A stretch of DNA of 64,000 nucleotides from Bacillus pseudomycoides (GTDB taxonomy: Bacteria > Bacillota > Bacilli > Bacillales > Bacillaceae_G), in the NCBI RefSeq assembly GCF_002551005.1, contig NZ_NVOY01000001.1, forward strand, positions 71,888 to 135,887. Direction: 5' to 3'. Under the pieces are notes generated by a model that searched no databases, had not been told where the DNA came from, and was given only the letters and a program-made list of their open reading frames with translations. Below are positions 8,077 to 17,149 of this stretch, one piece after another. How positions within the stretch are numbered: the first letter of the stretch is position 1; the number at the start of each line of letters is the position of its first letter. A program made the translations under genes and the position numbers.

Positions 8077-9862
8077 GTTGCTTATCCCCCTTCTCTTCTC
8101 CCTTAGCAGCTACGTCGTGTTTTGAAGAATAATCGCGCTTACGTGGTTGGATTAATGAAATATCAACGTCTTCGTAATGGAATGCTGGTGCCTGTCCTGC
8201 TCCCTCAAACTTCGCCATTGTTGTTTTTAAGAAGTTCTCATCATCACGATCTGGGAATTCTGGTTTATAATGTGCACCGCGACTTTCATTACGGTTATAT
8301 GCACCAATTGTAATAACACGAGCTAATTCAAGCATATTTGCCAGTTGACGTGTAAACGACGCACCTTGGTTGCTCCATTTCGCTGTATCGTTAATGTTAA
8401 TGCGTTTATAACGCTCCATTAACTCTACGATTTTCGCATCTGTATCTAATAATTTTTTATTCTCACGAACTACTGTTACGTTATCTGTCATCCATTCTCC
8501 AAGCTCTTTATGAAGAACATATGCATTTTCATTGCCATCTAACGTTAAAATATTGTTGAATTTTTCTGTTTCAATTAATTCGTTTTGCTCATATACAGAA
8601 GATGAAACAGCATCTGATGATTTTGAAAGACCTTTCATATATTCAATTGCATTTGGTCCCGCTACCATACCGCCGTAAATCGCTGATAATAATGAGTTAG
8701 CACCTAGTCGGTTACCACCGTGCATAGAGTAATCACACTCACCTGCTGCAAATAATCCTGGAATATTTGTCATTTGCTTATAGTCAACCCATAGTCCACC
8801 CATTGAGTAGTGAACCGCCGGGAAGATTTTCATCGGTACTTTACGTGGATCGTCACCCATAAATTTTTCATAGATTTCAATGATACCACCAAGTTTAATA
8901 TCAAGCTCTTTCGGATCTTTATGAGAAAGGTCAAGATATACCATGTTTTCGCCGTTAATACCAAGTTTTTGCTCAACGCACACATCGAAAATTTCACGCG
9001 TTGCAATATCACGAGGTACAAGGTTTCCATATGCAGGATATTTCTCTTCAAGGAAATACCATGGTTTTCCGTCTTTATACGTCCAAACGCGGCCACCTTC
9101 ACCACGTGCAGATTCACTCATAAGGCGTAATTTATCATCGCCTGGAATTGCTGTTGGGTGAATTTGGATGAACTCACCGTTTGCATAATGTGCACCTTGT
9201 TGATATACAGCAGATGCTGCCGTACCTGTATTAATAATAGAGTTAGTAGATTTTCCAAAAATGATACCAGGGCCCCCTGTTGCCATAATTACGGCATCAG
9301 CTGGAAAACTTTTAATCTCCATAGATTGTAAATCTTGCGCCACGATTCCGCGGCATACGCCTTCGTCATCTACAACAGCGCGTAAGAAATCCCAACCCTC
9401 ATATTTCGTAACAAGACCTGCTACTTCATGACGGCGTACTTGCTCATCTAACGCATATAATAATTGCTGTCCTGTTGTTGCACCAGCGAATGCTGTGCGG
9501 TGATGCTGCGTTCCACCGAAGCGGCGGAAGTCTAGTAATCCTTCTTCCGTACGGTTAAACATAACACCCATGCGATCCATTAAGTGAATAATACCAGGTG
9601 CTGCATCGCACATCGCTTTTACAGGAGGTTGGTTCGCTAAGAAATCCCCTCCATAAATTGTATCGTCAAAGTGGATCCATGGAGAATCCCCTTCACCTTT
9701 TGTATTTACAGCACCGTTAATGCCGCCTTGTGCGCATACAGAGTGAGAACGTTTCACTGGTACTAAAGAAAATAGTTCTACATTCACGCCTGCTTCCGCT
9801 GCTTTAATCGTTGCCATTAAGCCGGCTAATCCACCACCAACTACGATAAGTTTCCCTTTCAT
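8069..9862 (-). CDS. sdhA: Succinate dehydrogenase flavoprotein subunit
   Basis: This 597-residue catalytic subunit oxidises succinate to fumarate at a covalently bound FAD. The N-terminal dinucleotide fold is GGGLAGLMA, the flavinylation motif is RSHSVCAQGG, and the active-site regions FIQIHPTA, SESARGEGG and HYSMGG are present. The length is normal for Gram-positive SdhA. It lies 13 bp after sdhC. Confidence 0.97.
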   Translation of the reverse strand: MKGKLIVVGGGLAGLMATIKAAEAGVNVELFSLVPVKRSHSVCAQGGINGAVNTKGEGDSPWIHFDDTIYGGDFLANQPPVKAMCDAAPGIIHLMDRMGVMFNRTEEGLLDFRRFGGTQHHRTAFAGATTGQQLLYALDEQVRRHEVAGLVTKYEGWDFLRAVVDDEGVCRGIVAQDLQSMEIKSFPADAVIMATGGPGIIFGKSTNSIINTGTAASAVYQQGAHYANGEFIQIHPTAIPGDDKLRLMSESARGEGGRVWTYKDGKPWYFLEEKYPAYGNLVPRDIATREIFDVCVEQKLGINGENMVYLDLSHKDPKELDIKLGGIIEIYEKFMGDDPRKVPMKIFPAVHYSMGGLWVDYKQMTNIPGLFAAGECDYSMHGGNRLGANSLLSAIYGGMVAGPNAIEYMKGLSKSSDAVSSSVYEQNELIETEKFNNILTLDGNENAYVLHKELGEWMTDNVTVVRENKKLLDTDAKIVELMERYKRININDTAKWSNQGASFTRQLANMLELARVITIGAYNRNESRGAHYKPEFPDRDDENFLKTTMAKFEGAGQAPAFHYEDVDISLIQPRKRDYSSKHDVAAKGEEKGDKQHV

Positions 9863-9875
9863 GCTCTCCCACTCC

Positions 9876-10502
9876 TTACAAGTTTGCTAGATTCGGATTA
9901 ATGAACGCAAATAACGCGCTCACTCCTACGTATGATAATGCTAAGAAAATTGCTAATGTTACATACGTAGAAATACGCTGTGAACGTGGTGATACTGTGA
10001 TACCCCAGCTAATAAAGAATGTCCATAATCCATTTGCAAAGTGGAAAATAGCTGATACAACCCCAACTAAATAGAAGCCAAACATAAATGGATTGCTTAA
10101 AATATCTGCCATCATATCATAGTTTACCGTTTGTCCGAGCGCAGCTTGAATGCGAGTTTCCCAAATATGCCAAGATAGGAATATAAGTGTAATTACTCCA
10201 GTAAATCGTTGCAGAACGAACATCCAGTTGCGGAAATAGCTGTAAGATGTTGCATTGTTCTTTGCTGTAAATGCGATATATAAACCATATACAGCATGGT
10301 ACAAAATCGGTAAGAAAATCACAAAGATTTCTAATGCGTACCGAAACGGAAGCACTTCCATGAAATGAGCAGCATTATTAAAAGCCTCTGCTCCTCTTGT
10401 TGCAAAATTGTTAATTACTAAATGTTGCGTCATAAAGACGCCAATTGGAATGACACCCAGTAACGAATGCCACTTGCGAAATGTATACTCGCGGCCTTTC
10501 AT
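9876..10502 (-). CDS. sdhC: Succinate dehydrogenase cytochrome b558 subunit
   Basis: This 208-residue membrane anchor has five hydrophobic helices and conserved His residues that can ligate two haems (for example in TQHLV, LYHAVYG, SWHIW and IFHFANG). It reduces menaquinone in the Bacillus-type complex II, in which one large anchor replaces SdhC plus SdhD. It is the first gene of sdhCAB. A 12-bp-arm inverted repeat lies about 48 bp upstream of the start. Confidence 0.95.
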   Translation of the reverse strand: MKGREYTFRKWHSLLGVIPIGVFMTQHLVINNFATRGAEAFNNAAHFMEVLPFRYALEIFVIFLPILYHAVYGLYIAFTAKNNATSYSYFRNWMFVLQRFTGVITLIFLSWHIWETRIQAALGQTVNYDMMADILSNPFMFGFYLVGVVSAIFHFANGLWTFFISWGITVSPRSQRISTYVTLAIFLALSYVGVSALFAFINPNLANL

Positions 10503-10549
10503 GTCCCCATTACCCCCTCGAATGTTTGACTGATGTTTGTCGCATTACT

Positions 10550-10583
10550 TTATAACAATAGCATTTTACCACTATTGTTATAA
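10550..10583. promoter_or_regulatory. 34-bp inverted repeat upstream of sdhC
   Basis: TTATAACAATAG and CTATTGTTATAA are perfect 12-base arms with a 10-base spacer. There is no T-run, so a terminator is unlikely. It lies in the 302-bp spacer between sdhC and yslB and would be in the sdhC leader or operator. The rest of the spacer is AT-rich without a gene. Its function is unknown. Confidence 0.5.
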
Positions 10584-10804
10584 GAAAAACTGAAAAAATT
10601 ATTCGCAATATTTCAGCATAATTTGATAACATGTTCATTTTACTCCTATTTTTGTCGAAGCGTCAAGAAAACGTATACATAATCAGTATATAATTTTTAC
10701 ATTCTTTTTTTCATTCTCTATATCAGATTTTTCCCAAAGAAATAGCTGTGTTTATATATATAAAATGGTATATAATATTGGCAGTATAGAAAGTGGGGAA
10801 TATT

Positions 10805-11254
10805 GTGAGTACAAAAAGAATTGAGAGCGAATCTTTACAAAATATTTCAATCAATGCGTTTGCCTATGAATTGCTTCGTGAAGAATTACTTCCTGATTTA
10901 ATAGGGAAAGAACTAGATGCCATTTTATATTGGGCCGGCAGAAACTTAGCACGAAAATACCCGTTAGAAACAATTGATGAAATCATCCAATTTTTCACAA
11001 CAGCCGGTTGGGGCGACTTAACAATCATTGAACATAAACGTCGTGAAATGCACTTTAAACTAACAGGTGCTCTTATTGAAGAACGTGAGCAACAAAAAAG
11101 ACATTCTTCTTACCAATTAGAAGCTGGTTTTATCGCTGAGCAAATTCAAAAGCAACGCAGTGTGATTGCGGAATCTTACGAAGAACAGAAAAAGCGCTCT
11201 AGCTCTGTTACATTTCTTGTGCAATGGGATGTAAAAGATCCTGTCGAAGTATAA
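10805..11254 (+). CDS. yslB: YslB-like protein, DUF2507 family
   Basis: This 149-residue cytoplasmic protein is of the DUF2507 family and next to sdhC as in B. subtilis. Recognisable segments are AFAYELLREELLPDLIG and IIQFFTTAGWGDL; a V4R-like small-molecule-binding fold has been suggested for relatives. I choose the GTG at 10805, which has AAAGTGGGG at a good distance, over the frame-opening GTG at 10793. The molecular role is unknown. Confidence 0.85.
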   Translation: MSTKRIESESLQNISINAFAYELLREELLPDLIGKELDAILYWAGRNLARKYPLETIDEIIQFFTTAGWGDLTIIEHKRREMHFKLTGALIEEREQQKRHSSYQLEAGFIAEQIQKQRSVIAESYEEQKKRSSSVTFLVQWDVKDPVEV

Positions 11255-11266
11255 TGCACATTCATC

Positions 11267-11301
11267 GGTCAACTAGACATGACGTCCAGTTGACTTTTTT
11301 T
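11267..11301 (+). terminator. Terminator after yslB
   Basis: GTCAACT and AGTTGAC arms, with an inner GAC/GTC pairing, are followed by seven T residues on the plus strand. Confidence 0.85.
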
Positions 11302-11391
11302 ATTCCTTTGTAGGAGATGGCAGTTTTACTTTCTCTATAATATAAACAGTCACTTTCTATTATTTGTGACATTCTTGGATTACAAAAAAAA

Positions 11392-11418
11392 GAAGACATT
11401 GCCAATTACAATGTCTTC
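11392..11418 (-). terminator. Terminator overlapping the end of uvrC
   Basis: GAAGACATTG and CAATGTCTTC pair around a 7-base loop. On the minus strand they are followed by a run of T residues. The stem starts inside the last uvrC codons. Confidence 0.8.
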
Positions 11419-13187
11419 CCTGTTAAATACGTATGAATGGTTTCGGCTATTTTTTGCGGCATTCCAGCTTCTATAATGTCTGTAACAGACGCTTCTTTCA
11501 TTTTCTTAAGAGAGCCAAAATGTTTTAAAAGTGTTTTCTTCCGTTTTTCTCCGACTCCTGGTATATCATCCAATGCCGATTGAATGACAGATTTCCCATG
11601 AATTTGACGATGAAATGTAATCGCAAAGCGGTGCACTTCGTCTTGAATACGCTGTAATAAGTAAAACTCCTGGCTGTTACGCTCTAATAAAACAGGTTCC
11701 GGCGGTTCACCGATTATTAAATGTGACGTGCGATGTTTATCATCTTTCACGAGCCCTGCTGTTGGAATAGAAAGACCGAGTTCATTTTCCAACACATCAC
11801 ATACTGCAGCGAGATGACCTTTCCCACCATCAATTACAATTAAATCTGGAAGTGGTAAGCTTTCTTTTAAAACACGTGTATAACGACGGCGCACAACTTC
11901 ACGCATCGATTCATAATCATCAGGTCCTTGCACCGTTTTAATTTTATATTTACGGTACTCTTTTTTGGCAGGTTTTCCATCGTTAAATACAATCATCGCG
12001 GAAACCGGATTTGTCCCTTGAATGTTAGAATTATCAAATGCTTCAATTCTATGCGGCGTTTCTATCCCTAGCTGTTCTCCTAATTTTTCGACCGCCTTAA
12101 TGGAGCGTTCTTCGTCGCGTTCAATTAAATAAAATTTTTCATGCAGTGCAATTGTAGCATTCTTACTCGCTAAGTCGACAAGTTCCTTTTTCTTGCCCCG
12201 TTTTGGCTGCGTTGCTTCTACGTCTAAAAACTTTCCAATCAATTCATGATCAATGCTGCTTGGTACAACAATTTCTTTCGGTTTAAAGTGATTATTTTGT
12301 TCGTAAAATTGTCCGATAAACGTTAGAAATCCTTCTTCCGGATCATCATAAATCGGAAACATTGAAACATCCCGTTCAATCAACTTTCCTTTTCGAACGA
12401 AAAATACTTGCACGCACATCCAACCTTTATCAACCGCATAACCAAACACATCACGGTCGACTAAGTCGCTCATAATCATCTTCTGCTTTTCCATTATTGC
12501 GTCCATATGAGCAATTTGATCTCGCAATTCTTTCGCTCGTTCAAACTCTAATTTTTCTGATGCCTCATACATTTTCGCTTCCAATTCCGAACGAATTTCT
12601 TTATGTCCACCATTTAAAAACTTAATAATTCCATCGACAATTTCTTTATTTTGTTTATCCGTTACCTCTTGTACACAAGGAGCTAAGCATTGTCCCATAT
12701 GATAATACAAACAAACTTTATCTGGTATATTTGTACATTTCCGAAGCGGATACATACGATCTAACAACTTTTTCGTTTCATGAGCTGATTGTGAATTTGG
12801 ATATGGACCAAAATATTTCCCTTTATCCTTTTTTACATTTCTCGTAATAAGCAAACGCGGCTCTTTTTCAGCTGTAATTTTAATAAATGGGTATGTCTTA
12901 TCATCTTTTAATTGGATATTATACTTTGGATCATATTTTTTAATTAAATTTAACTCTAAAATGAGAGCCTCCAAGTTCGAGGAGGTGACAATATATTCAA
13001 AGTCAACAATTTCTCCAACAAGACGGAGTGTCTTTCCATCGTGTGAACCAGTAAAATATGAGCGCACACGATTTTTTAACACTTTCGCTTTTCCAACGTA
13101 AATAACTATACCCTGTTTGTCTTTCATTAAATAACAACCAGGCTGATCTGGTAAAATTGCTAATTTTTCTTTTAAATGATCGTGCAC
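11406..13187 (-). CDS. uvrC: Excinuclease ABC subunit C
   Basis: This 593-residue subunit makes the dual incisions in nucleotide excision repair after UvrB loading. Domains in order: GIY-YIG nuclease (about 10-95, [18 protein letters not shown]), a Cys-rich linker, the UVR motif that binds UvrB (about 200-240, [13 protein letters not shown]), the RNase H-like second nuclease (about 380-530, [14 protein letters not shown] and VIDGGKGHL), and C-terminal helix-hairpin-helix motifs. The start is GTG with RBS AAAGGGG. In B. subtilis it directly follows trxA; here 8 kb intervenes. Confidence 0.97.
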   Translation of the reverse strand: MHDHLKEKLAILPDQPGCYLMKDKQGIVIYVGKAKVLKNRVRSYFTGSHDGKTLRLVGEIVDFEYIVTSSNLEALILELNLIKKYDPKYNIQLKDDKTYPFIKITAEKEPRLLITRNVKKDKGKYFGPYPNSQSAHETKKLLDRMYPLRKCTNIPDKVCLYYHMGQCLAPCVQEVTDKQNKEIVDGIIKFLNGGHKEIRSELEAKMYEASEKLEFERAKELRDQIAHMDAIMEKQKMIMSDLVDRDVFGYAVDKGWMCVQVFFVRKGKLIERDVSMFPIYDDPEEGFLTFIGQFYEQNNHFKPKEIVVPSSIDHELIGKFLDVEATQPKRGKKKELVDLASKNATIALHEKFYLIERDEERSIKAVEKLGEQLGIETPHRIEAFDNSNIQGTNPVSAMIVFNDGKPAKKEYRKYKIKTVQGPDDYESMREVVRRRYTRVLKESLPLPDLIVIDGGKGHLAAVCDVLENELGLSIPTAGLVKDDKHRTSHLIIGEPPEPVLLERNSQEFYLLQRIQDEVHRFAITFHRQIHGKSVIQSALDDIPGVGEKRKKTLLKHFGSLKKMKEASVTDIIEAGMPQKIAETIHTYLTGKTL

Positions 13188-13202
13188 GCTACTTCCCCTT
13201 TC

Positions 13203-14612
13203 TTACTTCTTCCACTCGTATAAAATTATTTTATTATAAACAGGATCAAATAACGGGTTAGAACGAAAGACGGCAACTTCTTCTACCTGTCCTTTTATAT
13301 CGATCCCTTGTTTTTGAAACCCTTCAATTAAATGATTCGTAACGTATATTGTATCATCCTTATGATATTTTTTATCTTGTAAAAAATAGTCATATGTGTA
13401 AAAGCGTTTATGTTCATATGGTACATGCAAATATTCCATAACCCGTGTCTCTTCCCATGTATATACGATGAACGACTGCTGTTTTTCTTGTAAATACGAC
13501 GCCAACTGATACGTTGCAGGTACAGCTTCTTTTTGTTCTTGCATAAGCGGTATACTAACAACAAGTTGAAACGTCGCAAATAACAGCAGTAAAATTCCGC
13601 TATGTCTTTTTAACCATGAAATAGCCAGTACGAAAAGTACTATCGCTACAATTGGATAAGAATGACGCGGCTTATCGATATTTTGCCCAAGTAAATTCCA
13701 AAGAAAATATACACTGCCAAGCGCTATAAATAATTTCGGATAGCAACGTATGTTCTTCCATTGTAAAACAAAAAGAAGTAAAAAGAAAAGAAAGAAACCT
13801 ACAAGAACGTACGAATGAACACCGATTCCTGCAAATACAATATTCTCGGAAAGCAAACGAAATAGACGTGATATAAGCGGTTCACTCGTTTCTGTAACCG
13901 CACCGCCCCATTCTGTAAAATGCCCTTCTACAAATCCGAACGAAATTTTCCATAATCCCGCCAAGCCGCCGATATTCCAAATAAGTGCTCCAATCCACAC
14001 AATTTGCGAAAGAACAGCTGTGCAGCATATGATAATAAACCGCCATTTTTCTTCATGCCACTGCTGCCACACTAATACAATAAGCGCTATTCCAAACGGT
14101 GCATAGGATACACGTATTCCCATCAATACCGCGAAGAAAATGACCGGCCAAAATTGAGCTCGAAATTCATTCGTCCGAAATGCTCGATCTACACTCCACA
14201 TATACCACCATAACACTGCTAATGCTGCTCCTTCTGACATTGGCTGCGTTACTAAAATGGAAAAATAACCGCTCGTTTGCAGTGTAGCTACAACAATAAG
14301 GGCACTCGTTTTACTTACATAACGACGTGCAATCCAATACATTGGAAAAGCCGCAGTAAGTGCCATAACCGTATTAAAGATCCCTAACGATTGCACAGGG
14401 TTTTCTATAAAAAGATGCGTCATCATTCCCCCTAAAATAAAAAACGGATAACCCGGGAAATGAGGTTGCATCGCTAATATGTCATATTGCTTTAGCGCAA
14501 GCGAAAAGTCTACTTCATCCCACGTTGCGGCAAACGGACTTGCATAAAAAAATCGAATAACAATCGCACTCGAAAACAGAAGAATTGCCCATATACGTAA
14601 TACTCGTTTCAT
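13203..14612 (-). CDS. Polytopic membrane protein, GT39/ArnT-type glycosyltransferase-like
   Basis: This 469-residue protein has about ten to twelve membrane helices. An acidic residue pair after helix 1 (ATWDEVDFSLAL, about residue 28) is where polyprenyl-phosphate-sugar-dependent GT-C enzymes place their catalytic Asp. A soluble C-terminal region follows. The start ATG at 14612 follows AAAGGA; a longer frame begins 18 bases upstream. It lies after the FTR1 operon terminator, 15 bp before uvrC. A role in transferring a lipid-linked sugar, perhaps supplied by the GT2 at 16403..17149, is an inference. Confidence 0.65.
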   Translation of the reverse strand: MKRVLRIWAILLFSSAIVIRFFYASPFAATWDEVDFSLALKQYDILAMQPHFPGYPFFILGGMMTHLFIENPVQSLGIFNTVMALTAAFPMYWIARRYVSKTSALIVVATLQTSGYFSILVTQPMSEGAALAVLWWYMWSVDRAFRTNEFRAQFWPVIFFAVLMGIRVSYAPFGIALIVLVWQQWHEEKWRFIIICCTAVLSQIVWIGALIWNIGGLAGLWKISFGFVEGHFTEWGGAVTETSEPLISRLFRLLSENIVFAGIGVHSYVLVGFFLFFLLLFVLQWKNIRCYPKLFIALGSVYFLWNLLGQNIDKPRHSYPIVAIVLFVLAISWLKRHSGILLLLFATFQLVVSIPLMQEQKEAVPATYQLASYLQEKQQSFIVYTWEETRVMEYLHVPYEHKRFYTYDYFLQDKKYHKDDTIYVTNHLIEGFQKQGIDIKGQVEEVAVFRSNPLFDPVYNKIILYEWKK

Positions 14613-14631
14613 CTCATTTCCTTTCTGCAAA

Positions 14632-14661
14632 AAAAGTACAAGGAATATTCCTTGTACTTTT
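14632..14661 (-). terminator. Terminator of the FTR1 operon
   Basis: AAAAGTACAAGGAA and TTCCTTGTACTTTT form a near-perfect palindrome with a minimal loop, between FTR1 and the GT-like gene. Confidence 0.75.
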
Positions 14662-15565
14662 AGCTTACTGATTTATTTGCTTCGACTACTGTTCTCTTTT
14701 TTTTAACAGGTTTTTTAAAGACAATTAACATATAAAGGACAACAAAATAACCGATATATGCAAGGATTTCTTCAAGCGATGGCATCGATGAATATCCTAA
14801 AAATGCTTTTAAGAAAATACCGATATCACCGGAAAGAAGCGGTGCAGTACCATGATCACGCAAGTAATGATCATAATCAATCGGATGCTCTGGAAGCAGC
14901 CACGTAATATCGTAGACGTGCGGCATCACACTGCCAAGTATTTTTAAATCTTGCATCATGGAAATTCCTTGCACAAGAAGTCCCGCTGCAATAAAGACGA
15001 TAAATACTCCCGTTACTTTAAAGAATACTTTTAGTGAAATACGCATCGTTCTTTTAAAGAATAAGTAGCTGACAAGAGCTGCAACAAGCACTCCTGAAAT
15101 TGCTCCCCAACCTTGCATTGCCGCTTCAATATTTCCACCTGTAATCGCGGCAAAGAAGAACACCGTTTCAACGCCTTCTCGCAGCACAACAAGGAAGGAG
15201 TGTACGACCATTCCAATTACGTTTCCAGCCGTAATATATTTGCTCATTTTATTTTCCATGTTGGCTTTCATATTCTTACTATGTTCGGCCATCCAAAATA
15301 CCATTTGCGTAAGCAAAATAGCGGAAATGAACATAATTGATATTTTTAAATACATCTCACTTCCCATTGCGGCAAAGCCAGTAAACACAACTTGGAAGAC
15401 AAGAGCAACAAGATAACTTGCTACAACCGCAAGGCCTGCTCCTACCCAAACATATTTCACATACTGCTTATTATCCGTACGTTTTAAATATGTAGTAATA
15501 ATTCCAACAATGAGCAATGCTTCTAATACTTCACGAAATGTAATGAGAAATGCCTGTAACTGCAT
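14660..15565 (-). CDS. FTR1-family iron permease (EfeU/YwbL-like)
   Basis: This 301-residue permease has about seven membrane helices and the two iron-binding REXXE motifs of the FTR1 family: REVLE in helix 1 (TFREVLEALL) and REGVE in helix 4 (VLREGVETVFF). These carry iron through the membrane. The large extracytoplasmic domain often fused to the N-terminus in other bacteria is absent and is probably supplied by the preceding gene (18 bp upstream). A Fur-like site in front of that gene suggests iron repression. No EfeB peroxidase is present nearby. Confidence 0.92.
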   Translation of the reverse strand: MQLQAFLITFREVLEALLIVGIITTYLKRTDNKQYVKYVWVGAGLAVVASYLVALVFQVVFTGFAAMGSEMYLKISIMFISAILLTQMVFWMAEHSKNMKANMENKMSKYITAGNVIGMVVHSFLVVLREGVETVFFFAAITGGNIEAAMQGWGAISGVLVAALVSYLFFKRTMRISLKVFFKVTGVFIVFIAAGLLVQGISMMQDLKILGSVMPHVYDITWLLPEHPIDYDHYLRDHGTAPLLSGDIGIFLKAFLGYSSMPSLEEILAYIGYFVVLYMLIVFKKPVKKKRTVVEANKSVS

Positions 15566-15583
15566 CGCTCTTCCTCCTCATTC

Positions 15584-16339
15584 TTACTTACGTTTTCGTA
15601 CTGCGTATACAATAACTCCAACAAGTATAAGTACAATCACCACAATTGGAGCCCAGTTTTTCCATTTACTTAAATCTGTCCATTCTGTTTTGCCTGCGCT
15701 TTTTGAAGCTTCTTCTTTTCCGCTCGCATCAAAATGGCCAACTTTGAAATCTTTAATTTTAAATTCTTTTTGTAAACTTGTTAAAATAACATCTTTACTT
15801 TTCTTGAAAGCATCTTGATTTGCTTCCTTTTGTCCTACTCCAAACAATCCTGGATTCCCAAGAGACTCCAGCGCTTTATCAAACTCATCTTTTAATTTTG
15901 TATCTAACTCTTTATTATGCTGTGCAACAACTGGTGATACCGCTTCGTATGTTGCAAATGCTTTTGCTAATAAACGTTTACTTGTATCATAATCTTTAAA
16001 TTGTTCATCAACATTTGTTAAACGACGATTAATATTCAGAGCAAGAATTTTTTGCATATCAGCAATAAGATCTTCTTTATTTTTCTTATCAAAATCGTTC
16101 ATAATTGCTTTCGTTGGTTCTTTACCCATGTGCTGATCAATTTCTTCTCGCACATTTTCATACGCCTTCTTAGCTTCTGTAAAGTTTGGCGGATTTTCAT
16201 CTAACTTCGCAACCATTTGCTTATATGCCTCTGCAACCTTTTCTTCGTTCGGATTTCCGTACGAATAAGCAAATGCGGTTGGATTTACCGAGAATAGTAA
16301 GAAAATACCGACAAATAATGAAGTAATTATTTTTTTCAT
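15584..16339 (-). CDS. FTR1-associated extracytoplasmic protein with C-terminal membrane anchor
   Basis: This 251-residue protein has a signal peptide (about 1-25, ending PTAFAYS), a helical extracytoplasmic domain, and a C-terminal membrane helix plus basic tail (APIVVIVLILVGVIVYAVRKRK region). It resembles the extracytoplasmic domain fused to FTR1 permeases elsewhere, here as a separate protein. Its core (VDEQF..., FATYEAVSPVV) is similar in layout to two parts of the lipoprotein at 20538..21710. The start ATG at 16339 follows AGGAGG. The Fur-like site lies 21 bp upstream. Iron capture for FTR1 is inferred. Confidence 0.75.
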   Translation of the reverse strand: MKKIITSLFVGIFLLFSVNPTAFAYSYGNPNEEKVAEAYKQMVAKLDENPPNFTEAKKAYENVREEIDQHMGKEPTKAIMNDFDKKNKEDLIADMQKILALNINRRLTNVDEQFKDYDTSKRLLAKAFATYEAVSPVVAQHNKELDTKLKDEFDKALESLGNPGLFGVGQKEANQDAFKKSKDVILTSLQKEFKIKDFKVGHFDASGKEEASKSAGKTEWTDLSKWKNWAPIVVIVLILVGVIVYAVRKRK

Positions 16340-16359
16340 AAACGCTCCTCCTAAAAAGA

Positions 16360-16374
16360 TGATAATAATTATCA
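16360..16374. promoter_or_regulatory. Fur-like operator (perfect 7-1-7) of the FTR1 operon
   Basis: TGATAAT-A-ATTATCA is a perfect 7-1-7 inverted repeat matching the Bacillus Fur core. It is positioned just upstream of the FTR1-associated gene and should confer iron repression on that gene and FTR1. Confidence 0.85.
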
Positions 16375-16402
16375 CTTTCAATGTCAAGAAAAGAAATACT
16401 CA

Positions 16403-17149
16403 CTATGAGCATTTCTTTTCTCCTACTAATACATGCGCTTCATAATCAACTCTAACTTTCTCTACGGGACGTCCCATCTCTTTCCAAATCGCGGGCAAAA
16501 CGCGCGTCATATACTTACGAAACGAAATAAACGACTCCCCTGTTTCACGTACTTTATACGTAATCGGTACTTCTTGAACTCGAAATCCCTTTCGCACTAA
16601 GTTTAGTGTAATCACTTGTGCATAATTGTAATCATGCACAATTTCTCCGTGCTCCATCGCTTGCCGTGAAAAAGAACGCATTCCTGATTGACCATCACGA
16701 ATCCATTTACGCAGCAAGATACATTGCAGCATCGTAAAACAATAGTTTCCAAGCCGTCTATGCAGTCTCATACCGCTAATGGTGCCGCGAAAACGCGACC
16801 CCATTGTATAATCTGCTTTTCCTTCCAATATGGGCTGCAATACATTTGGAATTTCATCTGCTGGATATTCATCATCCGCATCAATCATCACACTAATATC
16901 AGCTCCCAATCGATAGCTCTCCTTGAGGCCTGCTCGAACAGCTGCACCTAAACCGCCATTTTTTGCAAACGAAACGATATGATCGGCCCCTGCTTCTTTT
17001 GCAACTTCTACCGTTCTGTCTGTTGAACCGTCATCAATGACAAGAACTTCTACTGTTATACTCGGATGAAAATGACGCGGTATTTTTCGAATAACATGCG
17101 AAATGGAGTCTTCTTCATTTAGGGCTGGTATAAACACAATTACTTTCAT
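16403..17149 (-). CDS. Family 2 glycosyltransferase (DPM1/YfdH-type)
   Basis: This 248-residue GT-A fold enzyme has the nucleotide-sugar motifs FIPALNEEDSI, VIDDGSTDRT and the metal-binding DADDEYP (about residue 96), and later the conserved DGQSGMRSF. It lacks membrane helices, so it resembles polyprenyl-phosphate sugar synthases. It is the last gene of a four-gene coupled operon, overlapping the phosphodiesterase gene by 4 bp. It probably charges undecaprenyl phosphate with a hexose; donor and acceptor are not proven. Confidence 0.85.
   Translation of the reverse strand: MKVIVFIPALNEEDSISHVIRKIPRHFHPSITVEVLVIDDGSTDRTVEVAKEAGADHIVSFAKNGGLGAAVRAGLKESYRLGADISVMIDADDEYPADEIPNVLQPILEGKADYTMGSRFRGTISGMRLHRRLGNYCFTMLQCILLRKWIRDGQSGMRSFSRQAMEHGEIVHDYNYAQVITLNLVRKGFRVQEVPITYKVRETGESFISFRKYMTRVLPAIWKEMGRPVEKVRVDYEAHVLVGEKKCS

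Noticed and set aside
8810-9161. Overlapping plus- and minus-strand open frames inside sdhA
   Set aside because: They are shadows of the strongly conserved sdhA frame and have no RBS or recognisable domain.
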